Positions 1-6,069 of a DNA stretch of 6,297 bases are shown piece by piece; the first letter of the stretch is position 1; the number at the start of each line of letters is the position of its first letter. The stretch lies in the NCBI GenBank assembly GCA_910578755.1, contig CAJTSZ010000113.1, forward strand, positions 1 through 6,297, given 5' to 3'. Origin of the DNA: an uncultured Oscillospiraceae bacterium (GTDB lineage: Bacteria; Bacillota; Clostridia; Oscillospirales; Ruminococcaceae). The position numbers were made by a program, and so were the translations under genes. The notes under the pieces were generated by a model, which was not told the DNA's origin, made no database searches, and saw nothing but the letters and a program-made list of their open reading frames with translations.

Positions 1-54
1 TATTCAGTTTTTAGTACAATACCCTGCTTGTCCGTCGCTCGAAAAACCTTGATT

Positions 55-1596
55 CTACTGGTTTTCTTTTCCAATCGGCTTCATCGTCGGGAACAAAAGC
101 ACATCGCGGATGGAGGGCGCGCCGGTAAGCAGCATTACCAGGCGGTCAATACCCATGCCAAAGCCACCCGTTGGCGGCAGGCCGTATTCCAAGGCGTTAA
201 TAAAGTCGGTATCCATATCTGTAGCTTCTTCATCACCGGCAGCCTTTAGCTCCAGCTGGTGTTCAAAGCGCTGCTTTTGGTCGATGGGGTCGTTAAGCTC
301 GGAAAAGGCGTTGGCCAGTTCACGGCCCATAACAAACAGCTCAAAACGCTCTGTATAGCCTGGTTTGTCTTTCATCCTTTTGGAAAGAGGGGAAATTTCC
401 ACAGGGTGGCCAATCATAAAGGTAGGCTGTACCAAATGTTCTTCACAGAATTCATCAAAGAACAGGTTCAAAATATCCCCTTTCTGGTGGCGCTCCTCAT
501 ATTCCACATGGTGTTCTTTTGCCGCAGCCCGCACTTCTTCCAAGGTATTCAGCTGGTCAAAATCTACACCAGCGTATTTTTTAACGGCCTCCACCATGGT
601 AATGCGTTCAAAGGGCTTGCCAAAATCAATTTCAACACCGTTACAAACTACCTTAGTGGTGCCCAAAACAGCCTGAGTTACATGGCGCAGCAGCTCCTCT
701 GTCAGGTTCATTACCCCTTCGTAATCGGTATAAGCCTGGTAAAATTCCAGCATGGTGAATTCCGGGTTGTGCTTTGTATCCATACCCTCGTTGCGGAATA
801 CCCGGCCAATTTCATACACTTTGTCAAAACCGCCAACAATCAGCCGTTTTAAATGCAGCTCCAGGGCAATGCGCAGGTTCATATCCAAATCCAAGGTATT
901 GTGGTGGGTAATAAAAGGACGTGCAGCAGCGCCGCCGGCCACATTGTGGAGTACCGGCGTTTCTACCTCCAAAAAGCCGTGGTTATCCAAAAAGCTGCGC
1001 AGTTCCTTAATAATTTGGGAACGTTTTATAAAGGTATCCCGCACTTCGGGGTTCATAATCAGGTCCACATATCTTTGGCGGTATCTTAAATCCGTATCCT
1101 TTAAGCCATGGAATTTTTCCGGCAAGGGCAGCAGGGACTTGGAAAGCAGCACAACCTCAAGCCCGCGGATAGAAATTTCCCCGTGGCGTGTCCGGAATAC
1201 CTCGCCTTTTACGCCTACAATATCGCCAATATCCCATTTTTTAAATTGGGCGTATACTTCCTCGCCAACCAAGTTCATTTTCATATAAACCTGAATTTTC
1301 CCCGTAGCGTCAGAAAGGTCAAAAAAGGAAGCCTTGCCCATGTCCCGCTTGCTCATAACACGGCCGGCTACAGAAACAGCCTGCCCCTCGTACTCCTCAA
1401 ACTTGTTGTTAATATCCGCAGCATAGGCGGTACGGTCGTACTTTGTTTGTTCAAATGGATCCTGCCCAGCCTTTTGAAGGGCTGCCAGCTTATCCCGGCG
1501 GATTTGCAAAATTTCGGATAATTCCTCTGCGGTGGGCTCTACAGCTGCTGCCTGGACAGCCTGCTCCCCCGCTTTGTTTTCTAAGTTTTCCTGCAT
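55..1596 (-). CDS. lysS: Lysyl-tRNA synthetase, class II
   Basis: Charges tRNA-Lys with lysine in the cytoplasm using ATP. The 513-residue protein is close to the usual bacterial length (about 490-510) and looks intact. An N-terminal helical stretch (to about residue 70) precedes the OB-fold anticodon-binding domain (about 73-150, with SVAGRVMSKR and a KASFFDLSD strand). The class II catalytic core follows: motif 1 around GFLEVETPVL (207-216), motif 2 with FRNEG and HNPEFTMLE (267-284), and motif 3 GFGMGIDRLVMLL (478-490) with its conserved arginine. The start is ATG at 1596: an in-frame TAG lies directly upstream, and AGAAAGGA (1608-1615) sits 11 nt away, a slightly long spacing. It has its own promoter about 130 bp upstream and follows greA in the same direction. 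Only 54 bases remain downstream, and no terminator is visible in them. Confidence 0.97.
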   Translation of the reverse strand: MQENLENKAGEQAVQAAAVEPTAEELSEILQIRRDKLAALQKAGQDPFEQTKYDRTAYAADINNKFEEYEGQAVSVAGRVMSKRDMGKASFFDLSDATGKIQVYMKMNLVGEEVYAQFKKWDIGDIVGVKGEVFRTRHGEISIRGLEVVLLSKSLLPLPEKFHGLKDTDLRYRQRYVDLIMNPEVRDTFIKRSQIIKELRSFLDNHGFLEVETPVLHNVAGGAAARPFITHHNTLDLDMNLRIALELHLKRLIVGGFDKVYEIGRVFRNEGMDTKHNPEFTMLEFYQAYTDYEGVMNLTEELLRHVTQAVLGTTKVVCNGVEIDFGKPFERITMVEAVKKYAGVDFDQLNTLEEVRAAAKEHHVEYEERHQKGDILNLFFDEFCEEHLVQPTFMIGHPVEISPLSKRMKDKPGYTERFELFVMGRELANAFSELNDPIDQKQRFEHQLELKAAGDEEATDMDTDFINALEYGLPPTGGFGMGIDRLVMLLTGAPSIRDVLLFPTMKPIGKENQ

Positions 1597-1607
1597 CTAT
1601 TACTACA

Positions 1608-1615
1608 TCCTTTCT
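1608..1615 (-). promoter_or_regulatory. Ribosome binding site of lysS
   Basis: The minus strand reads AGAAAGGA, ending 11 nt before the lysS ATG. No better start lies closer, because the codon before the ATG is an in-frame stop. Confidence 0.7.
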
Positions 1616-1722
1616 TTGTGATGTTGTTTTTCCTTATGGCCCGCCCTATGGGCATACCGTATAAAGACGGGTAAATATACCATTCCACACCTCATGGCCA
1701 AGTATATTAGCATAATGGTATT

Positions 1723-1751
1723 ATTATAAATGGTATCCACTGAAATGACAA
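1723..1751 (-). promoter_or_regulatory. Sigma-A type promoter of lysS
   Basis: On the minus strand TTGTCA (-35, 1746-1751) and TATAAT (-10, 1723-1728) are separated by exactly 17 bp. That is one mismatch from the full consensus. The expected transcription start is near 1716, giving a leader of about 120 nt before lysS. The leader is too short for a T-box, and no T-box motif is seen; only short stems such as GCCC-ATA-GGGC occur. Confidence 0.85.
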
Positions 1752-1858
1752 GTTTCTATGGGGTAAAATCCGCATTTTTCTACTATTCAAAGGCAGGGGG
1801 CTTTTGCCCAAGGCGTATTTTTGTGCATTCCGCCCCCTTTTCCCTGCTGCCCTGCTTT

Positions 1859-1892
1859 AAAACAGCAATCCCCCCGGCACACCGGAGGGATT
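1859..1892 (-). terminator. Rho-independent terminator after greA
   Basis: An 11-bp stem (1867-1877 with 1882-1892, one C/A mismatch on the plus strand) closes a CACA loop. On the minus strand it is followed by GCTGTTTT. It lies about 80 nt past the greA stop codon and upstream of the lysS promoter, which fits an end of greA transcription. The T-run is short and offset by two or three bases, so some read-through into lysS is possible. Confidence 0.7.
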
Positions 1893-1971
1893 ATGCTCAC
1901 CTTTATGCTTTAATCAGCCATTGCTTGCTAATTGTTTAAAATACAGCCCAGGAATAACAGCATAGGTACTT

Positions 1972-2448
1972 TTAAGCTTTTACTTCAATAATCTCATATT
2001 CCACTACTTCGCCGGAGGGCACAGCAACCTGTACAGAATCGCCCACCTTGTGGCCCAGCAATGCCTTGCCTACTGGAGATTCGTCTGTAATAGTATCCAT
2101 ATCCATGCTGGATTCTACAGAGTTAATAAAACGGTAAGTCATTTCATCGCCAAATTCTTTGTCCCGAATGGTTACTGTTGTGCCAATAGAAACAGCGCCT
2201 GTGTTTAAATCGGCTTTATCTACCAGCTTTACATTTTTCAGCTGCTTTTCCAGCACAACAATTCTAGCCTCTACAATAGCCTGTTCGTTTTTTGCCTCGT
2301 CATACTCGCTGTTTTCGGAAAGATCCCCAAAACCTCTTGCAATTTTAATTTTTTCGGCAATGTCGGCACGTCTTGTTGTTTTCAGTATATTTAACTCGTT
2401 TACCAGTTCTTCATAGCCTTCTTTGGTCATAACCAATTCGTTTGCCAC
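1972..2448 (-). CDS. greA: Transcription elongation factor GreA
   Basis: Binds the secondary channel of RNA polymerase and stimulates cleavage of backtracked nascent RNA. The N-terminal coiled coil (about residues 1-75) carries the tip motif GDLSENSEYDEAKNEQ (41-56), which holds the acidic residues D42 and E45 that act at the polymerase active site. The C-terminal FKBP-like domain follows, with the signature SPVGKALLGHKVGD and the terminal strand EYEIIEV. I chose the GTG at 2448 as the start. It gives 158 residues, the normal GreA length, and an AGGAG (2457-2461) sits 8 nt upstream. The ATG at 2475 would add nine residues without a family counterpart and would put the ribosome binding site inside the gene. 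It is transcribed from its own consensus promoter, ahead of lysS, a common pairing in Firmicutes. Confidence 0.96.
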   Translation of the reverse strand: MANELVMTKEGYEELVNELNILKTTRRADIAEKIKIARGFGDLSENSEYDEAKNEQAIVEARIVVLEKQLKNVKLVDKADLNTGAVSIGTTVTIRDKEFGDEMTYRFINSVESSMDMDTITDESPVGKALLGHKVGDSVQVAVPSGEVVEYEIIEVKA

Positions 2449-2456
2449 TTCACATT

Positions 2457-2461
2457 CTCCT
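2457..2461 (-). promoter_or_regulatory. Ribosome binding site deciding the GTG start of greA
   Basis: The minus strand reads GAGAGGAGAA. AGGAG lies 8 nt before the GTG at 2448 and downstream of the alternative ATG at 2475, so it supports the shorter reading. Confidence 0.8.
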
Positions 2462-2502
2462 CTCAAACCCAGCATATTCTGCCGGGCCGCGACAATAGTT
2501 GT

Positions 2503-2531
2503 ATTATAGTAAAAGACATAGCCTCTGTCAA
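2503..2531 (-). promoter_or_regulatory. Full-consensus sigma-A promoter of greA
   Basis: The minus strand carries TTGACA (2526-2531) and TATAAT (2503-2508), both perfect, with a 17-bp spacer. Initiation near 2496 gives a leader of about 48 nt. That leader contains a 7-bp hairpin (2468-2474 with 2480-2486, one G-U pair) just ahead of the ribosome binding site. Confidence 0.92.
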
Positions 2532-2832
2532 GTTTTTTTCATAATATTCACAACTCTTTTTCTGTATTGCCTATTTTTTTACCTATAAAATACAAAATAT
2601 CTGCTTTTGTTACATAGTGCCTAAACCATTCCCCCGCCTGCCAGCGCCCTGTTTGCTGCCTTCCAGTCTGTGCCCCAAACCGGTCCGGCGTCAAAAGAAC
2701 AGGGAAAAAGGCGCCAACCGGCGTTTGTACAGTGCCCCGCCCTCCAGTGAAAAGCGGCAAGTTTGCTTTTCGCTTTCTTTCACTCCTTGTACACTATTGG
2801 AGTATTTTTAAATATAAAAATGCAAGCCTGTT
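2532..2832. other. Intergenic stretch with no convincing gene
   Basis: This lies between the greA promoter and the end of the hypothetical gene. A GC-only 4-bp stem (2712-2715 with 2720-2723, AACC loop) followed on the minus strand by CCTTTTT could be a weak terminator for the hypothetical gene. A second stem, GAAAAGC/GCTTTTC, is also visible near 2750-2775. Neither is strong. The only reading frames are short, start at TTG or without ribosome binding sites, and look random. Confidence 0.5.
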
Positions 2833-3627
2833 TTACAGCAAAAGCCTCGCTTCCTCCACAATATCCAGCCAAACCGCCGGCTCCCCCTCTATTTGCCCCT
2901 GCTCCCCCTGCATACTTAGCGCATAATGGCAGCGGCCCAGCTCCAGCATAGCGCAGAAAAAATTCATTGGGTCAATATCCTCCGGCAGCTTCTCCAGCAT
3001 TTCCTCCGGCCACAGGGGCCGCAGCTTTTCCACTGCCCTCCCGCCTTTGGAACCCATCTCCTTTGTTGTCAGCAGCAGCCCGCCCCACTGGGCCCCCTGG
3101 GGCATCTCCTCTAAAGAAAGGATAAACTGGCAGCCCCTTAACCCCTGGGGCTCCTGGGTCACTGCCAAAGGCGCCCCATATTCCTCCAGTATTTCCCGGG
3201 AAAATTCCTGGTAGCTTTCCCGTTCCTGGCAATACACCGTTACATTGGGGAAAAACTGCAGCAAATCCTCCACCAGGGCCTGGTGTTTGGCATTGGTGTC
3301 CGCTACTCCTACCGCAATTCTTTCTGCCGCAAGGCCCAAACCGTCCGCCAAGGATTTCACGGTATTTTCCAGCAGCTTTTCTTCAAACCGTTCCCCTGCA
3401 AAGGCGCGCCAAATTTTACTGTTGGGCAGCTTTAGCCCTGGGGGAACAACCACCCGGCTTGCATACCGCCCTACTATTTTTTGCAGCTTTGCCCAGTTTG
3501 TCCGTTTACCAAGGGGTACAACCGCAAAGGGGGTCCCCAAAATATCCTGCTCCTCCCATGGTTTTCTTCTTCCCCCAAAAAGCCGCCGCAAGCCTTTGCG
3601 TTTTTCCTTGGTCAATACTACAAACAT
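2833..3627 (-). CDS. Hypothetical protein, possible Rossmann-like fold
   Basis: I do not recognise this family. The 264-residue product has no signal peptide or membrane segment and so is probably cytoplasmic. Its basic N-terminus (about residues 8-22) is rich in Lys/Arg. The middle alternates strands and helices: FAVVPL (34-39), RVVVPP (58-63), RIAVGVAD (103-110), then a helix, VTVYC (129-133), a helix SREILEEYGAPLAV (143-156), and GCQFILSLEE (165-174). That pattern resembles an alpha/beta Rossmann-type nucleotide-binding or sugar-type fold, but no clear glycine-rich loop is seen. The C-terminus has an amphipathic helical segment, DPMNFFCAMLELGRCHYAL (219-237). The ATG at 3627 is well supported by AGGAGG (3637-3642) 9 nt upstream. 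It is a stand-alone gene, leftward like greA. It is clearly coding; its function is open. Confidence 0.88.
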   Translation of the reverse strand: MFVVLTKEKRKGLRRLFGGRRKPWEEQDILGTPFAVVPLGKRTNWAKLQKIVGRYASRVVVPPGLKLPNSKIWRAFAGERFEEKLLENTVKSLADGLGLAAERIAVGVADTNAKHQALVEDLLQFFPNVTVYCQERESYQEFSREILEEYGAPLAVTQEPQGLRGCQFILSLEEMPQGAQWGGLLLTTKEMGSKGGRAVEKLRPLWPEEMLEKLPEDIDPMNFFCAMLELGRCHYALSMQGEQGQIEGEPAVWLDIVEEARLLL

Positions 3628-3636
3628 TTTCCCACT

Positions 3637-3642
3637 CCTCCT
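3637..3642 (-). promoter_or_regulatory. Ribosome binding site of the hypothetical gene
   Basis: A perfect AGGAGG on the minus strand lies 9 nt before the ATG at 3627 and fixes the start of the 264-residue protein. Confidence 0.85.
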
Positions 3643-3787
3643 CGGTTTCCCTGTTCCTTTGCCGCCTAAGGCAAAACAAAGCCATACCCAGGCGCTTCCT
3701 ATTTTAAAAAATATTATGCGGGCAAAACACCCAATAGTACCCCAAAATAAGTTTCTTTTTCCATCTACCTTTCTTTTACATTTTGTG

Positions 3788-3826
3788 ATATAATAACGAC
3801 GTTGTCGTTATTATATTTCTATGTCC
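3788..3826. repeat. Palindromic 39-bp repeat, copy 1
   Basis: A perfect 13-bp stem (3788-3800 with 3804-3816) closes a GTT loop and is followed by TTCTATGTCC. A related copy lies 109 bp further on in the same orientation. Because it is palindromic, it contains TATAAT on both strands (3789-3794 plus, 3810-3815 minus), but no -35 element is correctly placed for either. It could be a dispersed repeat, a protein-binding site or the stem of a small RNA. Confidence 0.8.
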
Positions 3827-3868
3827 ATGCACATACGCTCACTTTGTCCGCTCCGTGCAGTAATGGAC
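3823..3868. repeat. Inverted repeat between the two 39-bp repeats
   Basis: GTCCATGCAC (3823-3832) can pair with GTGC (3855-3858) and ATGGAC (3863-3868), leaving a 4-base bulge on the right arm. It overlaps the tail of repeat copy 1, so the conserved tail may belong to a second stem. Confidence 0.5.
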
Positions 3869-3896
3869 AATTATATCATTCCGCTTGCGCTTCATG

Positions 3897-3935
3897 ATGT
3901 AATAACGACGTTGCCCTTATTACATTTCTATGTCC
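3897..3935. repeat. Palindromic 39-bp repeat, copy 2
   Basis: Direct-repeat partner of 3788-3826. The core TAATAACGACGTTG and the tail ATTTCTATGTCC are identical between the copies. The stem (3897-3909 with 3913-3925) keeps 11 of 13 pairs. One outer pair has changed from A-T to G-C on both arms, and two inner pairs are broken by changes on the right arm. Confidence 0.8.
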
Positions 3936-3948
3936 TTTTTATAAGGCT

Positions 3949-4005
3949 TTCATCCCCAACCCCCGCCCCTTTCTTTTGTGTGAAAAGAAAGGGGGAAAGA
4001 AGCCG
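3949..4005 (+). repeat. Hairpin repeat, family member 1
   Basis: A C-rich lead (CATCCCCAACCC) is followed by a perfect 12-bp stem (3966-3977 with 3983-3994, loop GTGTG) and then GAAAGAAGCCG. The same order of elements recurs in opposite orientation at 4303-4364, with a different but still self-complementary stem. I take both as copies of one dispersed repeat type. Confidence 0.7.
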
Positions 4006-4010
4006 TAATT

Positions 4011-4028
4011 CAGCGGGTATACCCGCTG
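4011..4028. repeat. Perfect 18-bp palindrome
   Basis: CAGCGGGTATACCCGCTG is its own reverse complement. It directly follows the first hairpin repeat. No gene start lies close by, so a role as an operator is unsupported. Confidence 0.85.
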
Positions 4029-4068
4029 TGGGGCTTGCTTTCCGCTGTGCTGACTTTTAGACTGTGGC

Positions 4069-4083
4069 CTCTAACCGTTAGAG
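4069..4083. repeat. Short palindrome, 7+1+7
   Basis: CTCTAAC and GTTAGAG flank a single C. Past one mismatch, two further G-C pairs extend it outward. With a one-base centre it is more plausible as a dyad in DNA than as an RNA hairpin. Confidence 0.6.
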
Positions 4084-4131
4084 CCCAGAAATTCAGTAAT
4101 GCTCTGCGCAGGCAGGGCTACTAAACGGGAA

Positions 4132-4154
4132 GCCCCCCTTTCCTTTTGGGGGGC
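4132..4154. repeat. GC-rich hairpin
   Basis: GCCCCCC (4132-4138) pairs perfectly with GGGGGGC (4148-4154) across a 9-base pyrimidine loop. It abuts the long imperfect palindrome that begins at 4155. Confidence 0.7.
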
Positions 4155-4244
4155 CAACCGTTGTGCAGGGGAGTGTTCCTTGTAACATGGCCATACACGA
4201 ACGTGGGTCCATGTTATAATTAAACACTCCCCAAACACCGGTTG
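4155..4244. repeat. Three-tier imperfect palindrome of about 90 bp
   Basis: Three nested stems lie in register: CAACCG/CGGTTG (4155-4160 with 4239-4244), GGGGAGTGTT/AACACTCCCC (4168-4177 with 4223-4232) and TAACATGG/CCATGTTA (4183-4190 with 4209-4216). The internal loops are small (7x6 and 5x6 bases), and the outer one can form three more pairs. It would fold into one long rod as RNA or a cruciform as DNA. A TATAAT at 4215-4220 has no good -35 partner. Possible identities are a small non-autonomous element or a structured RNA. Confidence 0.75.
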
Positions 4245-4302
4245 CCGCCGCTTATTGAGAGGCACAATCAAATAACGGGTATCCGTAGGGCGGAGCCCTC
4301 GG

Positions 4303-4364
4303 CGGCTTTCTTTTCCATATTTCTTTCTTCGCCAGAAAGAAATATGGCCGGGTTGGGGGTGGAA
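4303..4364 (-). repeat. Hairpin repeat, family member 2 (inverted)
   Basis: Read on the minus strand, it gives a C-rich lead (CACCCCCAACCC), a perfect 14-bp stem (4315-4328 with 4334-4347, loop TCGCC on the plus strand) and then AAAAGAAAGCCG. This matches the element order of 3949-4005. The stem sequence differs between the copies, but self-complementarity is kept. Confidence 0.7.
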
Positions 4365-4371
4365 CCCCCAA
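4353..4371. repeat. Perfect 8-bp hairpin
   Basis: TTGGGGGT pairs with ACCCCCAA across a GGA loop. It overlaps the end of the inverted hairpin repeat and is followed by AAGTTTTCT. It could act as a weak rightward terminator, but no gene upstream needs one. Confidence 0.65.
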
Positions 4372-4395
4372 AAGTTTTCTAAAAGCAAACTTGCT

Positions 4396-4423
4396 AACTT
4401 GCAGCGGGACACCGCTGCAAGTT
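4396..4423. repeat. Perfect 12-bp hairpin
   Basis: AACTTGCAGCGG pairs with CCGCTGCAAGTT across a GACA tetraloop. It lies about 135 bp before the MATE gene. The TTG at 4399, from which a longer MATE frame could be read, lies inside its left arm. Confidence 0.75.
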
Positions 4424-4463
4424 TTGGGGCAGGCGCGCCCTGCATAAGCCCGCCAGCACAGGC

Positions 4464-4486
4464 TTGGAGGCAGCCCATGCCTCCAA
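4464..4486. repeat. Perfect 8-bp hairpin before the MATE gene
   Basis: TTGGAGGC pairs with GCCTCCAA across a 7-base loop and ends about 70 bp before the MATE ATG. If transcribed, it would be part of the mRNA leader. It is followed by purines and not by a T-run, so it does not look like a terminator. Confidence 0.65.
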
Positions 4487-4557
4487 AAGAAAACCCTTAC
4501 AGCGGTATGCCATTGGGCAATGATATTATATATTATAAAGAAAAGAGTGACGTGAAA

Positions 4558-5949
4558 ATGAACAAATCGACCATTTCGGTAGTAGACCGTTCGGATCACC
4601 TTCTCCCCACCATTTTGCTCCTTGCCTGGCCCATTTTTTTGGAGCAGGTGCTAACCTCCCTGGCACAGTCTGTAGATACAGCCATGGTAGGTTCCTTGGG
4701 GGCCAACGCTACTGCCGCAGTGGCCATCAGCCAATCCCCCAATATGTTAATTAACGGCATTATTATGGCCCTTGGCATTGGGTTCACCTCCATGGTGGCC
4801 CGCAGCGTCGGGGCAAAGGAATTTGAACGCGTCCGCCTTTTAATCCGCCAGTCCCTGCTCACCATTGCTGCCGTTGGCCTCCCCCTTTCCCTGCTGTGTT
4901 TCCTGCTGGCCCGGCAAATCCCCATTTGGATGGGCGCCGCGCCGGATATTTTAGATACTGCCGAAACCTACAACCGCATTTTAGCCCTTTCCCTGTTGTT
5001 CCGCAGCCTGCTTATGGTGCTTACCGCCATTTACCGCGGCTTTGGCGACGCTAAAACCCCAATGATCACCAATATTTGCATCAATATTGCCAACGTCATT
5101 GGCAACTTTTTGCTGATCTACCCCACCAGAACCCTTACCCTCCTTGGCCTTTCCTTTACTATGCCCGGCGCCGGGCTGGGGGTTACCGGTGCGGCCATTG
5201 CCACCTCCCTTTCCGCTACGCTGGGCTCCTTGGCCCTTTTGGCCAACTGTTTCCTCCGCAAGGATGCGTTTTGTATTTCCATAAAGGACGGCTTCCGCCC
5301 GGATTGGAAGGAGCTTTCCACCGTCACCCGCATCAGCCTGCCTGCTATGCTGGAACGCTTCACCATGAGTGGCGCCTCTATTGTGGTAATGAGCACCATT
5401 GCCACCCTCGGCACCGCCGCCGTTGCTGCCAACAGCCTGGCCGGCACTGCGGAATCCCTCAGCTTTATGCCGGGGTTTGCCTTTGGCACCTCGGTTACTA
5501 CCCTGGTCGGCCAGTCCCTTGGGGCAAACCGGGAGGACTTGGCAAAGCGCTATGTTTCCCTTACCTGCCGCCTGGGTTCTGTGGTTATGCTGTTTATGAG
5601 CTGCGTGCTTTTCTTTGGCTCCCGCAATATTATTTCCCTGTTCACCCCGGACCTGGAAGTCATTGAAATGGGCAGCATCCTCATTAAAATTTTAGCCATT
5701 ATTCAAATTCCCCAGGTAATTGCCATGGTTTACTCCGGCGCGTTGAAGGGCGCCGGGGACACAAAAAGCCCCTTCCTTATCGCCCTCATCTCCATGTGGG
5801 GCGTGCGGATTTTAGGCGTTGTCGTTACAGTACGGTTCCTCGGCCTTGGCATTAACGCCGTGTGCGTCAGCATGTGCTGCGATAATGTGGTCCGTTGTAT
5901 CCTGTTCCACTTGCGGTACAAAAAAACCAACTGGTCTAAAACAAAATAG
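4558..5949 (+). CDS. MATE family efflux transporter
   Basis: An inner-membrane antiporter of the multidrug and toxic compound extrusion family, which exports organic cations and drugs in exchange for Na+ or H+. The substrate cannot be told from sequence. The 463-residue protein has about 12 hydrophobic segments arranged as two six-helix halves. Each half carries matching motifs: GFGDAKTPM (161-169) and GAGDTKSPF (398-406), and ARSVGA (81-86) against GQSLGA (318-323). The family-typical stretch AAVAANSLAGTAESLSFMP lies at about 287-305. The length is normal (450-470) and no frameshift is seen. The ATG at 4558 is preferred because the protein then begins just before the first membrane helix. 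The Shine-Dalgarno is weak (AAAGAGTGA), and an in-frame GTG at 4552 is possible. A reading frame continues upstream through hairpin repeats and is not likely to be translated. Confidence 0.95.
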   Translation: MNKSTISVVDRSDHLLPTILLLAWPIFLEQVLTSLAQSVDTAMVGSLGANATAAVAISQSPNMLINGIIMALGIGFTSMVARSVGAKEFERVRLLIRQSLLTIAAVGLPLSLLCFLLARQIPIWMGAAPDILDTAETYNRILALSLLFRSLLMVLTAIYRGFGDAKTPMITNICINIANVIGNFLLIYPTRTLTLLGLSFTMPGAGLGVTGAAIATSLSATLGSLALLANCFLRKDAFCISIKDGFRPDWKELSTVTRISLPAMLERFTMSGASIVVMSTIATLGTAAVAANSLAGTAESLSFMPGFAFGTSVTTLVGQSLGANREDLAKRYVSLTCRLGSVVMLFMSCVLFFGSRNIISLFTPDLEVIEMGSILIKILAIIQIPQVIAMVYSGALKGAGDTKSPFLIALISMWGVRILGVVVTVRFLGLGINAVCVSMCCDNVVRCILFHLRYKKTNWSKTK

Positions 5950-6033
5950 CAAAAACAACCCCTCGGCTGGGGAACCGGTGCATAGGGACAATTTATGAAC
6001 CTACCCATATAACTTAATATTTGTTCCTGTGGA
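5950..6033. other. Probable junction between chromosome and mobile element
   Basis: This short gap lies between the MATE stop and the terminator, downstream of the recombinase end. It contains an imperfect dyad, GGGACA-ATTTA-TGAACC, around 5987-6003, of the kind serine recombinases bind. No duplicated att core can be confirmed because the other element end is not in the window. The placement is an inference from the position of the recombinase gene. Confidence 0.35.
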
Positions 6034-6066
6034 GGGAGGCTGTGTTTCAGCACAGCCTCCCTTTTC
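6034..6066 (+). terminator. Rho-independent terminator after the MATE gene
   Basis: A perfect 11-bp stem, GGGAGGCTGTG (6034-6044) with CACAGCCTCCC (6051-6061), closes a 6-base loop and is followed by TTTTCT on the plus strand. It is about 85 nt past the MATE stop and only a few bases from the stop of the convergent recombinase gene. On the minus strand no T-run follows, so it is better as a rightward terminator, though the stem may also serve the recombinase mRNA. Confidence 0.8.
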
Positions 6067-6069
6067 TGC

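Noticed and set aside
1597..1722. T-box or other riboswitch in the lysS leader
   Set aside because: The leader is only about 120 nt, and no T-box consensus or terminator/antiterminator pair is visible.
1795..1838. Hairpin AGGGGGC/GCCCCCT upstream of the lysS promoter
   Set aside because: A 7-bp stem with a 30-base loop lies between a terminator and a promoter. It is too weak to name as a functional site, though a short T-run follows on the plus strand.
2548..2760. A 70-residue leftward frame upstream of greA
   Set aside because: It begins at TTG, overlaps the greA promoter region, and has no recognisable features or ribosome binding site.
3789..3794. Promoter from the TATAAT in the first palindrome
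   Set aside because: No -35-like hexamer sits 16-18 bp upstream. The motif arises from the AT-rich palindrome.
3788..3935. CRISPR array
   Set aside because: There are only two diverged repeats, separated by about 70 bases, with no further units and no cas genes.
4071..4478. A 135-residue leftward reading frame (and a 115-residue one at 4252-4599) across the hairpin region
   Set aside because: Both frames run through perfect inverted repeats on either strand, lack a ribosome binding site and have a composition dictated by the repeats. Such frames are typical false genes.
4399..4557. N-terminal extension of the MATE protein from a TTG at 4399
   Set aside because: It would add 53 residues encoded by hairpin repeats, with no ribosome binding site, ahead of the normal family start.
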